In this document: piece by piece, positions 1 through 5,047 of the stretch
Layout of the letters: every line of letters starts with the position of its first letter
Numbering within the stretch: the stretch's first letter is position 1
Source of the DNA: Pedococcus sp.
Lineage (GTDB): Bacteria; Actinomycetota; Actinomycetes; Actinomycetales; Dermatophilaceae
Direction of reading: 5' to 3'
Length of the DNA: 5,047 nucleotides
Assembly (NCBI GenBank): GCA_025936615.1
Contig: JAICSZ010000192.1
Span: 1-5,047, forward strand
Position numbers and translations under genes: made by a program
The notes under the pieces: generated by a model
What the model saw: the letters and a program-made list of their open reading frames with translations, nothing else
The model's database searches: none
What the model was told of the DNA's origin: nothing

Positions 1-225
1 GGGCTCGAGGAGTGGGGCGTCTCCGCCCGCGTCCGCGACCGCTACCTCGCCGTGATCGAGGGCCGGTGCAAGGCAGGAGCGAACGGCGCAACCTGGCAGA
101 CCGACGCGGTCGCCAAGCTCCAGTCCTCGGGGTTGGACCGGCAGAGCGCCCTGGCGGCCATGCTCCAGGCCTACGTGCAGCACATGCACAGCAACGAGCC
201 GGTGCACACCTGGGCGCTGCCCTAG
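1..225 (+). CDS. C-terminal fragment of a glutamate-cysteine ligase-family protein (5' end outside window)
   Basis: Frame 1 is open from the first base to a TAG at 223-225 and gives 74 residues, starting GLEEWG and ending NEPVHTWALP. The segments RDRYLAVIEGRC, NGATWQ and NEPVHTW resemble, from memory, the C-terminal tail of the roughly 500-residue glutamate-cysteine ligase (GCS2-type) family proteins of actinobacteria. Such enzymes would ligate glutamate to cysteine or a related amine using ATP, but the catalytic domain is not in view, so neither activity nor substrate can be judged. Codon use is like that of its neighbours. The gene converges on the histidine phosphatase gene, with 2 bp between the stop codons. 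Another carboxylate-amine ligase subfamily is possible. That this is the real coding frame is fairly sure; the family name is moderately sure. Confidence 0.6.
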   Translation, partial: GLEEWGVSARVRDRYLAVIEGRCKAGANGATWQTDAVAKLQSSGLDRQSALAAMLQAYVQHMHSNEPVHTWALP

Positions 226-242
226 CCTCAGTGGTGGGCAGC
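216..242. terminator. Candidate bidirectional stem-loop across the convergent stop codons
   Basis: GCTGCCC at 216-222 is a perfect inverted repeat of GGGCAGC at 236-242, with a 13-nt loop that contains both stop codons (TAG at 223-225 on +, TGA at 228-230 on -). The 7-bp stem has six G-C pairs and could stop transcription from both sides. No U-tract follows on either strand, which is common in high-GC actinobacteria but leaves the call uncertain. The arms also encode the last residues of both proteins, so chance symmetry in GC-rich coding DNA is possible. Confidence 0.35.
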
Positions 243-857
243 CTCGGTGACGGCCGGCCCGTGGTTCCAGACCCGGATGGCCGGCTGCTCGCGCTCGAAC
301 TCCATGACGCTCACCGAGCCCGCATCGAGCAGCAGCTGCGCACCCATCCGGGGCTCCTGCCGCAGGAACACCGTCGCGAGCACCCGCAGGCAGTGGCCGT
401 GGCCCACCAGCGCGACGTCGCCGCCTGCCATCGCCGCCACGGCCCGCTTGACCACCCGTGAGGCGCGAGCGGCGACCTCCTCGACCGTCTCGCCGGGTGT
501 GTCGCCGGGCGGGACGCCGTCGCGGAACACGGTCCAGTCGTAGCCGAGCCGTTCGCGGATCTCCTTGGTGGTCAAGCCTTCGTAGGCCCCGTAGTCCCAC
601 TCGAGCAGGTCGCCGTCGACCTCCGCGCGCAGACCGGCGAGCTCGGCCGTCCGTCGTGCGCGCTGAAGGGGCGAGCACAGCGTCAGGACGAAGTGGTAGT
701 CCGCCACCAGCGCCCCCGACGCTCGGGCGAGCTGCTCGCCGTGCGGTGTCAGCGGGATGTCGGTGCGGCCGGTGTGCTGGCCCGACCTCGACCAGTCGGT
801 CTCACCATGCCTCAGCAGCACCAAGCGGCCCTCCGGCGGGCTCGGCTGGGAGGTCAC
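228..857 (-). CDS. Histidine phosphatase family protein (phosphoglycerate mutase-like)
   Basis: This 209-residue protein belongs to the histidine phosphatase superfamily, branch 1, whose members remove or transfer phosphate through a phospho-histidine intermediate. The active site looks complete. LLRHGETDW (14-22) holds the nucleophile His17 and Arg16. SGQHTGRTDIPLT (25-37) is the usual following loop. CSPLQRARRTAE (61-72) gives the second phosphate-binding Arg66. LLEWDYGAYEG (84-94) supplies the likely acid Glu86, and VGHGHCLRVL (151-160) carries His153. The length is normal for a small phosphatase and short for glycolytic GpmA. There is no signal peptide or membrane segment, so it is cytoplasmic. 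The start is GTG at 857-855, with AGGG 7 nt upstream on the minus strand. It is divergent from the PhzF gene and convergent with the ligase-family gene. The substrate is unknown; related proteins are often labelled acid phosphatase or phosphoglycerate mutase-like. Confidence 0.93.
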   Translation of the reverse strand: MTSQPSPPEGRLVLLRHGETDWSRSGQHTGRTDIPLTPHGEQLARASGALVADYHFVLTLCSPLQRARRTAELAGLRAEVDGDLLEWDYGAYEGLTTKEIRERLGYDWTVFRDGVPPGDTPGETVEEVAARASRVVKRAVAAMAGGDVALVGHGHCLRVLATVFLRQEPRMGAQLLLDAGSVSVMEFEREQPAIRVWNHGPAVTEAAHH

Positions 858-911
858 CCGCCCACCCTAGGGCGCCGCGCCGAAGTCGGCAGGGTCTGGT
901 TGAGTGTGGGC
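858..911. promoter_or_regulatory. Divergent intergenic spacer, presumed promoter region for the phosphatase and the PhzF operon
   Basis: This 54-bp gap separates two divergent genes and is the only non-coding gap of any size in the window, so promoters for both directions probably lie here or extend into the phosphatase 5' end. No convincing -35/-10 pair is visible. The spacer holds an 8-bp palindrome CCCTAGGG (865-872) and, next to it, GGCGC-C-GCGCC (871-881). Either could be an operator, but short GC palindromes are frequent in such DNA. CCCTAGGG overlaps the phosphatase ribosome-binding site on the minus strand. The role is inferred from position only. Confidence 0.4.
865..868 (-). promoter_or_regulatory. 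Ribosome-binding site for the GTG start of the phosphatase
   Basis: Read on the minus strand this is AGGG, separated by 7 nt from the GTG at 857-855. It supports the GTG start; no in-frame ATG lies near it. Confidence 0.55.
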
Positions 912-1757
912 ATGCGTCTGGCCTACCGGCTCCTCAACGTGTTCGCCAACGAGGGAGACCCGTTCTCGGGCAACCCCTTGTGCGTCTTCGAGGACGCGTC
1001 TGGCCTCGGCGACGAGCAGATGCAGGGCCTGGCGCGCCAGTTCAACCTCTCGGAGACCACCTTCCTGGTGCCGCCCGCCGACGGCGCGACCGCCGGAGTG
1101 CGGATCTTCACCACCAGCTTCGAGATGCCGTTCGCGGGCCACCCGACCCTGGGCACGGCGCACGTCGCCCGCGCCCTCGGCCTCGGCGGGGACTCGCTCA
1201 CCCTGTCCATGCCGGCCGGCGTCATCCCCGTCGAGGCGGACGGCAGTGCGTGGACCCTGACCGCCAACCGGGGCAGCGTGCAGGCCGAGCTCGACCCCGA
1301 AGAGCTCGGCGCCGCCCTCGGGCTCGCACGCGGTGCCGTGCGCGCATCAGCACGCCAGGTGTCCGTGGGCGCCTCCCAGGTCGTCGCGCCAGCCGCCGAC
1401 GTCGAGGCGGTCCGCCGAGCACGTCCGAACCCGGCGGCGCTGTCCCGCTACGCACCGATGGGCAGCAGCGGGGGAGAGGTGCTGGTCTACCTGTGGGCCG
1501 AGACCGTGCCGGGGGAGGTCGAGGCGCGCGCCCTGATCACCGATGGCACGGTCGTGAGCGAGGACCCGGCCACCGGCTCGGCCTGCGCCAACCTCGGCGC
1601 CTGGTTCGTGGCCGAGGGCCGTTCCGGGGAGTGGCTGGTCAGGCAGGGCGCCCACGTCGGACGTCCCTCCACCCTCCACCTGTCCGTCGCCCAGGACGAG
1701 ACGGTCCGGGTCGGGGGGCTGGTGGGCGACGTCGGCTCCGGCGAGGTGCTGCTTTGA
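912..1757 (+). CDS. PhzF family isomerase/epimerase-like protein (YddE type)
   Basis: This 281-residue protein has the two-lobed PhzF/diaminopimelate-epimerase-like fold signature. YRLLNVFA (5-12) and FSGNPLCVF (18-26) form the family N-terminus. NLSETTFLV (45-53) carries the catalytic acid Glu48, equivalent to Glu45 of PhzF. FAGHPTLGTAHV (74-85) holds His77, and SEDPATGSACANLG (216-229) holds Asp218 in the second-lobe motif. All expected active-site residues are therefore present. Family members catalyse proton-transfer isomerisations; only true PhzF makes phenazines, and no other phenazine genes are nearby, so the substrate is unknown. The protein is probably a cytoplasmic dimer. ATG at 912 fits the usual family N-terminus. 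In-frame GTG at 906 and TTG at 900 are alternatives, and AGGG at 891-894 is actually better spaced for TTG 900. It is the first gene of a four-gene operon, and its TGA overlaps the next start. Confidence 0.93.
   Translation: MRLAYRLLNVFANEGDPFSGNPLCVFEDASGLGDEQMQGLARQFNLSETTFLVPPADGATAGVRIFTTSFEMPFAGHPTLGTAHVARALGLGGDSLTLSMPAGVIPVEADGSAWTLTANRGSVQAELDPEELGAALGLARGAVRASARQVSVGASQVVAPAADVEAVRRARPNPAALSRYAPMGSSGGEVLVYLWAETVPGEVEARALITDGTVVSEDPATGSACANLGAWFVAEGRSGEWLVRQGAHVGRPSTLHLSVAQDETVRVGGLVGDVGSGEVLL
1743..1748 (+). promoter_or_regulatory. Ribosome-binding site inside the PhzF gene for the TTG start of the serine hydrolase
   Basis: GAGGTG lies inside the last codons of the PhzF gene, with GAGG 7 nt before the TTG at 1754. 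It decides for TTG over the later in-frame GTG at 1811, which would remove 19 residues. Confidence 0.6.
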
Positions 1758-2605
1758 CCTCGGGCGGCCTGCACGAGGCGGTCGAGGCGGCTGCCGACGC
1801 CGACCACGATGTGTCGTGGCGGGTCACCGTCCTCGACGTCACCACGGGCTCGGTGCTGGCACAACGCGATCCGGACACCGTGCAGCGCACGGCCAGCCTG
1901 GGCAAGCTCCTCCTGCTCATCGAGGTCGCCCGACAGCTCGAGGACGGCTCGCTCGACCCGGCTGAACCGCTCACGCCGACCGAGGACGACCTCGTGCGTG
2001 ACTCGGGCCTGTGGTGGCAGCTGGCCGCACGCAGCCTCCCGCTCGCGGACTGCGCGGCACTGGTCGGCGCGTTCAGCGACAACCTCGCCACCAACGTCCT
2101 CCTCGGTCGGGTCGGCGGCACGGAACCGGTGCGGGCGACCGCCCGGACGGCAGACCTCGACGGCGTGCGCCTGCACCGCAAGGTCCGCGACACCGCACCA
2201 CCACCGGGCACCGGCAGCCCCCACGGCTTGTCCAGCGGGTGCGCGCGGGCCTATGCCGACCTGATGGCCCGCCTGCACCGGCGCGACGTCCTCTCACCGT
2301 CCGTGTGTGCCCGCGTGCTCGGCTGGCTCGGGCTCAACGCCGACCTGTCCATGGTCGGCGGTGCCTTCGGGCTCGATCCCTTGTGCCACGACGAGCCAGA
2401 TCGGGGGGTGCAGCTGTGGAACAAGACCGGCACGATCGACGACGTGCTCGGAGACGTGGGCCTCGTCTCGGGGCCGGGGGCGGTGGTCTCGTATGCCGTG
2501 TTGACCGAGCACGACGACGCCCGCCACCCGGGGGGACGGGACAGTGCGCTGGCCGGCATGGCACAGGTGGGGGCGGCCCTGCGGGCCGTCGTCGAGGGGA
2601 GCTAG
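1754..2605 (+). CDS. Class A beta-lactamase-like serine hydrolase, cytoplasmic, omega-loop Glu segment missing
   Basis: This 283-residue protein has the motifs of the penicillin-binding serine hydrolase fold in the right order. TASLGK (46-51) gives nucleophile Ser48 and Lys51 (SxxK). FSDNLATNVLL (107-117) gives SDN, and LWNKTGTIDDV (221-231) gives KTG. RDTAPP (145-150) matches the RDTTTP segment that follows the omega loop in class A beta-lactamases. The stretch just before it, which should contain the deacylating Glu166 in an ExxLN motif, is about 9-10 residues short and has no such motif. There is no signal peptide or lipobox, so the protein should stay in the cytoplasm and is unlikely to be a resistance beta-lactamase. 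An esterase, amidase or peptidase role on a small substrate is possible. The TTG start overlaps the PhzF stop (TTGA). GTG 1811 is a weaker alternative, but it would not reveal a leader peptide. Similar cytoplasmic serine hydrolases occur in other actinobacteria, as far as I recall. Confidence 0.88.
   Translation: MTSGGLHEAVEAAADADHDVSWRVTVLDVTTGSVLAQRDPDTVQRTASLGKLLLLIEVARQLEDGSLDPAEPLTPTEDDLVRDSGLWWQLAARSLPLADCAALVGAFSDNLATNVLLGRVGGTEPVRATARTADLDGVRLHRKVRDTAPPPGTGSPHGLSSGCARAYADLMARLHRRDVLSPSVCARVLGWLGLNADLSMVGGAFGLDPLCHDEPDRGVQLWNKTGTIDDVLGDVGLVSGPGAVVSYAVLTEHDDARHPGGRDSALAGMAQVGAALRAVVEGS
2594..2600 (+). promoter_or_regulatory. Ribosome-binding site for the GTG start of the DUF1697 gene
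   Basis: The purine run GAGGGGA sits in the last codons of the serine hydrolase gene, about 7-8 nt before the GTG at 2608. It supports that start and implies reinitiation by ribosomes that finish the upstream gene. Confidence 0.6.
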
Positions 2606-2607
2606 GC

Positions 2608-3144
2608 GTGCCGAGCTACGTCGTGCTGTTGCGGGCGGTCAACGTGGGAGGGCGTCAGCTCAAGATGGCGCAGGCGCGAGAGGTTCTCTCGGACAACGGG
2701 TTCGACGACGTGGAGTCGCACATCCAGACCGGCAACTTCCTGCTCCGCTCGACCAGGCGCAGCGACGTGGCGGTCGAGGACGAGGTGGCCAGGGTGCTCG
2801 GCGAGCACGCCGGGTTCCCCATCGTCGCGGTCGCCCGGAAGCCACCGGAGCTGACGTCGCTCGTCGAGGCCGTCGACGGCATACCGGCTCCCGAAGACGG
2901 CAAGGCACGTTATGTCACCTTCCTTGCCAAGGCTCCCACGGCGTCGGCCGCCCGTGACCTCGAGGCGTGGGACGTCGCGGGGGAGCGGGTCCACGTCATC
3001 GGCAAGGATGTGCTCGTGGACTACGCGGTGTCGTACCACGAGGCCAAGCTCACCGGGGCCAGGATCGAGCGGACCCTTGGCGTCCCGGGCACCGCGCGCA
3101 ACATGACCGTGGTCCGCAAGCTCGCAGAGAAATGGGGTCAGTGA
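2608..3144 (+). CDS. DUF1697 domain-containing protein
   Basis: The 178-residue product matches the DUF1697 family along its full length. It opens with YVVLLRAVNVGG (4-15), has the IQTGNFLL segment (39-46), and ends with TARNMTVVRKLAEKW (162-176), equivalent to the family's TARNxxTVxKL tail. Length is normal. The protein is soluble, with no leader or membrane segment. The biochemical function of this family is not established, so none is assigned. The start is GTG, 2 nt after the hydrolase stop codon, preceded by GAGGGGA. The stop TGA at 3142-3144 overlaps the ATG of the next gene by one base. It is therefore almost certainly co-translated within the PhzF to OsmC operon. The family assignment is strong; the meaning of the neighbourhood is open. 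Confidence 0.92.
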   Translation: MPSYVVLLRAVNVGGRQLKMAQAREVLSDNGFDDVESHIQTGNFLLRSTRRSDVAVEDEVARVLGEHAGFPIVAVARKPPELTSLVEAVDGIPAPEDGKARYVTFLAKAPTASAARDLEAWDVAGERVHVIGKDVLVDYAVSYHEAKLTGARIERTLGVPGTARNMTVVRKLAEKWGQ

Positions 3145-3602
3145 TGGCGCAGGAGCAGACCGGTGGCACCGGCACGGGCGACCGTTCGGTGAGCATGACG
3201 CGGCTGGAGAAGGGGCTCTACGAGTTCACCAATGTCCGGGGCGGCACGATGCGGGTGGGCGGTGGTGGTGACACGCCCGACTTCACGCCCGTCGAGCTGC
3301 TCCTCGTGGCGATCGCCGGCTGCAGCGGCACCGACGTCGACTTCATCACGAGCAAGCGCGCCGAGCCGCTGAGCTTCAGTGTCACCGCGCAGGGCGAGAA
3401 GATCCGTGACGAGCAGGGCAACAACCGGATGCGCGACCTCACGGTCCGCTTCTCGGTGACCTTCCCCGAGGGCGAGGCGGGGGACCGGGCGCGCGAGATG
3501 CTGCCCAGGGCGATCCAGATGTCCGAAGAGCGGCTGTGCACGGTGAGCCGCACCGTCGCGCTCGGCACACCGATCGACGCTGGTGTCGAGGGCGACGGCT
3601 AG
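3144..3602 (+). CDS. OsmC family protein (YhfA-like subgroup)
   Basis: This 152-residue protein has the OsmC/Ohr fold signature. PVELLLVAIAGCSGTDVDFI (49-68) carries the first redox cysteine Cys60 on the central helix. The segment RAIQMSEERLCTVSRTV (122-138) carries the second, Cys132. The (L/M)SEExxCxVS wording is closer to the YhfA-like OsmC proteins than to Ohr. Characterised OsmC and Ohr proteins are thiol peroxidases that reduce organic hydroperoxides in the cytoplasm; YhfA-like members are less well characterised, so peroxidase activity is likely but not certain. The first 15 or so residues are Gly/Thr-rich and probably disordered. ATG 3144 overlaps the DUF1697 stop by one base (TGATG), with GGGG at 3134-3137 as a modest ribosome-binding site. 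In-frame ATG 3132, GTG 3141 and ATG 3195 are alternatives. It is the last gene of the plus-strand operon, and its TAG shares three bases with the stop of the opposing reductase gene. Confidence 0.9.
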   Translation: MAQEQTGGTGTGDRSVSMTRLEKGLYEFTNVRGGTMRVGGGGDTPDFTPVELLLVAIAGCSGTDVDFITSKRAEPLSFSVTAQGEKIRDEQGNNRMRDLTVRFSVTFPEGEAGDRAREMLPRAIQMSEERLCTVSRTVALGTPIDAGVEGDG

Positions 3603-4159
3603 CTCCGCACCCGGTGGCGGGTGAAGCTCACCCCGCTCCCGAAGGTCCTTGCGTCCAACAGCTCGAGGTCGAGGCGCAGTCCGGAGGGCAGCGCCGCCGT
3701 GCCTCCGCCAACGACGACCGGGTGGCGGTAGAGCAGCACCTCATCGACCAGTCCCTCGGCCAGCGCACGTGCCGCAAGCGTCGGGCCGCCGATGCTGAGC
3801 GCACGGGACGCGCCGCTCTTGAGCGCGCGGACCTCGTCCGGGTCGAACGTCGTCCGGACCACGGCTCGGACACCCACCGGCTCGGTCAGGGTGGAGGAGT
3901 AGACCACCTTGTCCGTCGACTGCCACAGGCGCCGGTAGTCCGCAGCCACCGCGTCGCGATCGGCGTGCTGGTCGGCAGCATCCCAGTACCGCAGCACCTC
4001 GTACATCCGCCGGCCGAGCAGGTGCGTGCCGACGCGGCGTTCGAGGTCGTTGACGTGCGCGTGGACCTCTGCGTCCGGGGCGGCCCACTCGAACGAGCCG
4101 TCCTCGTCGGCGACGTAGCCGTCGAGTGAGCAGATGGCGGTGTAGAGCAGGGCGGCCAT
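3599..4159 (-). CDS. Dihydrofolate reductase family protein (RibD C-terminal domain-like)
   Basis: This 186-residue protein is a single RibD-C/DHFR-like domain, a fold that binds NADPH and reduces a pteridine- or pyrimidine-like or other small substrate. YTAICSLDGYVADEDGSFEW (6-25) is the typical N-terminal strand and loop. HLLGRRMYEVLRYW (46-59) matches the nucleotide-binding GRxTYE segment. KVVYSSTL (84-91) is the next core strand. SIGGPTLAARALAEGLVDEV (122-141) and the PVVVGGG run (147-153) form the cofactor loop and C-terminal core. It has no deaminase domain, so it is not full RibD, and it lacks features that would identify true folate-pathway FolA. The substrate is unknown. ATG is at 4159-4157, with AAGGG 6 nt upstream overlapping the kbl stop, so the two genes are probably cotranscribed. 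The TAG stop is at 3601-3599, inside the CTAG shared with the OsmC gene. Confidence 0.92.
   Translation of the reverse strand: MAALLYTAICSLDGYVADEDGSFEWAAPDAEVHAHVNDLERRVGTHLLGRRMYEVLRYWDAADQHADRDAVAADYRRLWQSTDKVVYSSTLTEPVGVRAVVRTTFDPDEVRALKSGASRALSIGGPTLAARALAEGLVDEVLLYRHPVVVGGGTAALPSGLRLDLELLDARTFGSGVSFTRHRVRS
3608..3633 (+). terminator. Candidate stem-loops just after the OsmC stop
   Basis: CACCCG (3608-3613) pairs with CGGGTG (3618-3623) over a 4-nt loop, starting 5 nt after the OsmC stop. An alternative stem, GGGTGA (3619-3624) with TCACCC (3628-3633) over a 3-nt loop, uses the same central bases, so only one can form. Either could end the plus-strand transcript. There is no U-tract, and the bases encode the C-terminus of the opposing reductase, so this is a weak call. 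Confidence 0.22.
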
Positions 4160-4165
4160 GCGCGG

Positions 4166-4171
4166 CCCTTC
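4166..4171 (-). promoter_or_regulatory. Ribosome-binding site of the reductase gene, overlapping the kbl stop
   Basis: Read on the minus strand, GAAGGG begins inside the kbl TGA and lies 6 nt before the reductase ATG. The overlap suggests that ribosomes ending kbl help start the reductase. Confidence 0.6.
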
Positions 4172-5047
4172 AGCCGACCTTGTCGCGGGCGGCCTGGAAC
4201 GCGGCCACGCAGGCGCGGATGTCCTCCTCGGAGTGGCCCGCCGAGAGCTGCACCCGGATCCGGGCCTTGCCCTGCGGCACGACAGGGAAGGAGAACGCGA
4301 TGACGTAGACGCCCTGCTCGAGCATGGCGTCGGCGACCTGGGCCGCCTGCCGGGCGCCGTCCTCGCCGGGGAACATCACCGGCGTGATCGGGTGCTCGCC
4401 GGGCAGCAGGTCGAAGCCCGCCTCGGTCATGAGCTCGCGGAACAGCGCGGTGTTGTCGCGCAGGGTCTGGCGGGCCCGGTGTGACGTGGCGGCGATCTCG
4501 AGCGCCTTGAGCGAGCCGGCCGCGACTGCTGGCGCGACGGCGTTGGAGAACAGGTAGGGACGCGAGCGCTGGCGGAGCAGGTCGACGACCTCCTGGTGGG
4601 CCGCGACGTACCCGCCGGACGCGCCGCCGAGGGCCTTGCCGAGGGTGCCGGTCAGGATGTCGACGCGGTCCATCACCCCGAACCGCTCGGGCGTTCCCCG
4701 TCCGCCGTCGCCGACGAACCCGACCGCGTGTGAGTCGTCGACGAGCACCATGGCACCCAGCTCGTCGGCGAGGTCGCAGATCTCGTCGAGCGGGGCGAGG
4801 TAGCCGTCCATGGAGAAGACACCGTCGGTCACGATGACCATCCGGCGCGCACCGGCCGCCCGGGCGTCCTCGAGCTGGGTGCGCAGGTCGGCCATGTCGG
4901 CGTTCCTGTAGCGGTACCGCTTGGCCTTGGCCAGCCGGATGCCGTCGATCAGCGAGGCATGGTTGAGCTCGTCGGAGATGATGGCGTCCTCGGCGCCGAA
5001 GAGCACCTCGAAGACCCCTCCGTTGGCGTCGAAGCACGAGGAGTACA
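4170..5047 (-). CDS. kbl: 2-amino-3-ketobutyrate CoA ligase (glycine C-acetyltransferase), N-terminus outside window
   Basis: The visible 291 residues match E. coli Kbl closely and without gaps of note. This PLP enzyme of the alpha-oxoamine synthase family splits 2-amino-3-ketobutyrate with CoA into glycine and acetyl-CoA, the second step of threonine catabolism after threonine dehydrogenase. Visible landmarks, numbered from the first complete codon, are [10 protein letters not shown] (1-10), [29 protein letters not shown], the PLP-binding [11 protein letters not shown], and [15 protein letters not shown]. The Schiff-base lysine of that last motif is encoded at 4637-4635, residue 137 of the fragment (Lys244 in E. 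coli as I recall). [28 protein letters not shown] and the normal C-terminus follow. About 107 N-terminal residues and the start lie beyond 5047. The truncation is only the window edge. In many bacteria tdh is next to kbl; here the downstream neighbour is the reductase gene, 10 nt away. Confidence 0.97.
   Translation of the reverse strand, partial: YSSCFDANGGVFEVLFGAEDAIISDELNHASLIDGIRLAKAKRYRYRNADMADLRTQLEDARAAGARRMVIVTDGVFSMDGYLAPLDEICDLADELGAMVLVDDSHAVGFVGDGGRGTPERFGVMDRVDILTGTLGKALGGASGGYVAAHQEVVDLLRQRSRPYLFSNAVAPAVAAGSLKALEIAATSHRARQTLRDNTALFRELMTEAGFDLLPGEHPITPVMFPGEDGARQAAQVADAMLEQGVYVIAFSFPVVPQGKARIRVQLSAGHSEEDIRACVAAFQAARDKVG

Noticed and set aside
458..1753. Long open frame on + that runs through the phosphatase and PhzF regions into the serine hydrolase frame
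   Set aside because: The translation is Arg/Pro/Gly-rich and low-complexity, with no recognisable motif, and lies over two genes with complete active-site motifs. It is a product of high GC with few stop codons. Only the part from TTG 1754 is real.
912..1757. Phenazine biosynthesis role for the PhzF-family gene
   Set aside because: The family is broad and no phzA, B, D, E or G homologue lies in the window, so naming it phzF would be misleading.
1487..2278. 263-codon open frame antisense to PhzF and the serine hydrolase
   Set aside because: It lies opposite convincing genes, has no family motif or good start signal, and its composition is that of a complementary GC-rich frame.
1754..2605. 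Antibiotic-resistance beta-lactamase
   Set aside because: There is no export signal and no omega-loop glutamate, and the gene sits in a metabolic operon with native codon use and no sign of mobility.
3536..4129. 197-codon open frame on + opposite the reductase gene
   Set aside because: The minus strand carries clear RibD-C motifs there; the plus frame has none.
3886..5037. 383-codon open frame on - overlapping kbl and the reductase gene
   Set aside because: It is out of frame with kbl, whose correct frame matches a known enzyme closely. Its translation is an Arg-rich repeat-like shadow.
1..5047. Mobile element, CRISPR array, toxin-antitoxin or defence system
   Set aside because: No transposase, integrase, terminal or tandem repeats, spacer pattern or known defence domain is visible. 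Composition is even across the window.

Overview
This is a gene-dense, very GC-rich stretch with strong G/C bias at third codon positions. GTG and TTG starts are frequent and genes overlap or nearly touch. The pattern, and the protein families present, point to an actinobacterial chromosome. A member of the Micrococcales or Propionibacteriales would fit, but the window alone does not fix the genus. No mobile element, tRNA, rRNA, CRISPR array or phage gene is visible.

Layout, left to right. (1) Bases 1-225 (+) are the 3' end of a gene that resembles the C-terminus of actinobacterial glutamate-cysteine ligase-family proteins. (2) Bases 228-857 (-) encode a histidine phosphatase with a complete active site, convergent with gene 1 and only 2 bp from it. 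(3) A 54-bp divergent spacer (858-911) is the only real intergenic region in the window. (4) Bases 912-3602 (+) form a tight four-gene run: PhzF-family isomerase, class A beta-lactamase-like serine hydrolase, DUF1697 protein and OsmC-family protein. Their junctions are a 4-nt overlap (TTGA), a 2-nt gap and a 1-nt overlap (TGATG), so they are almost certainly one transcript with coupled translation. (5) Bases 3599-4159 (-) encode a dihydrofolate reductase/RibD-C-like reductase whose stop codon shares the tetranucleotide CTAG with the stop of the OsmC gene. (6) Bases 4170-5047 (-) hold the C-terminal three quarters of kbl (2-amino-3-ketobutyrate CoA ligase), which lies 10 nt upstream of the reductase gene in the same orientation.

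Two functions are clear. Kbl performs the second step of threonine breakdown to glycine and acetyl-CoA; tdh would be expected just outside the window. The OsmC protein has both redox cysteines. The other genes belong to recognised families whose substrates cannot be read from sequence. The plus-strand operon looks like a set of small soluble stress or metabolite-repair enzymes, but that is inference.

I see no convincing new multi-gene system. The most interesting points are the serine hydrolase, which keeps the SxxK, SDN and KTG motifs of class A beta-lactamases but lacks the omega-loop glutamate segment and any signal peptide, and the extreme packing at both convergent junctions.
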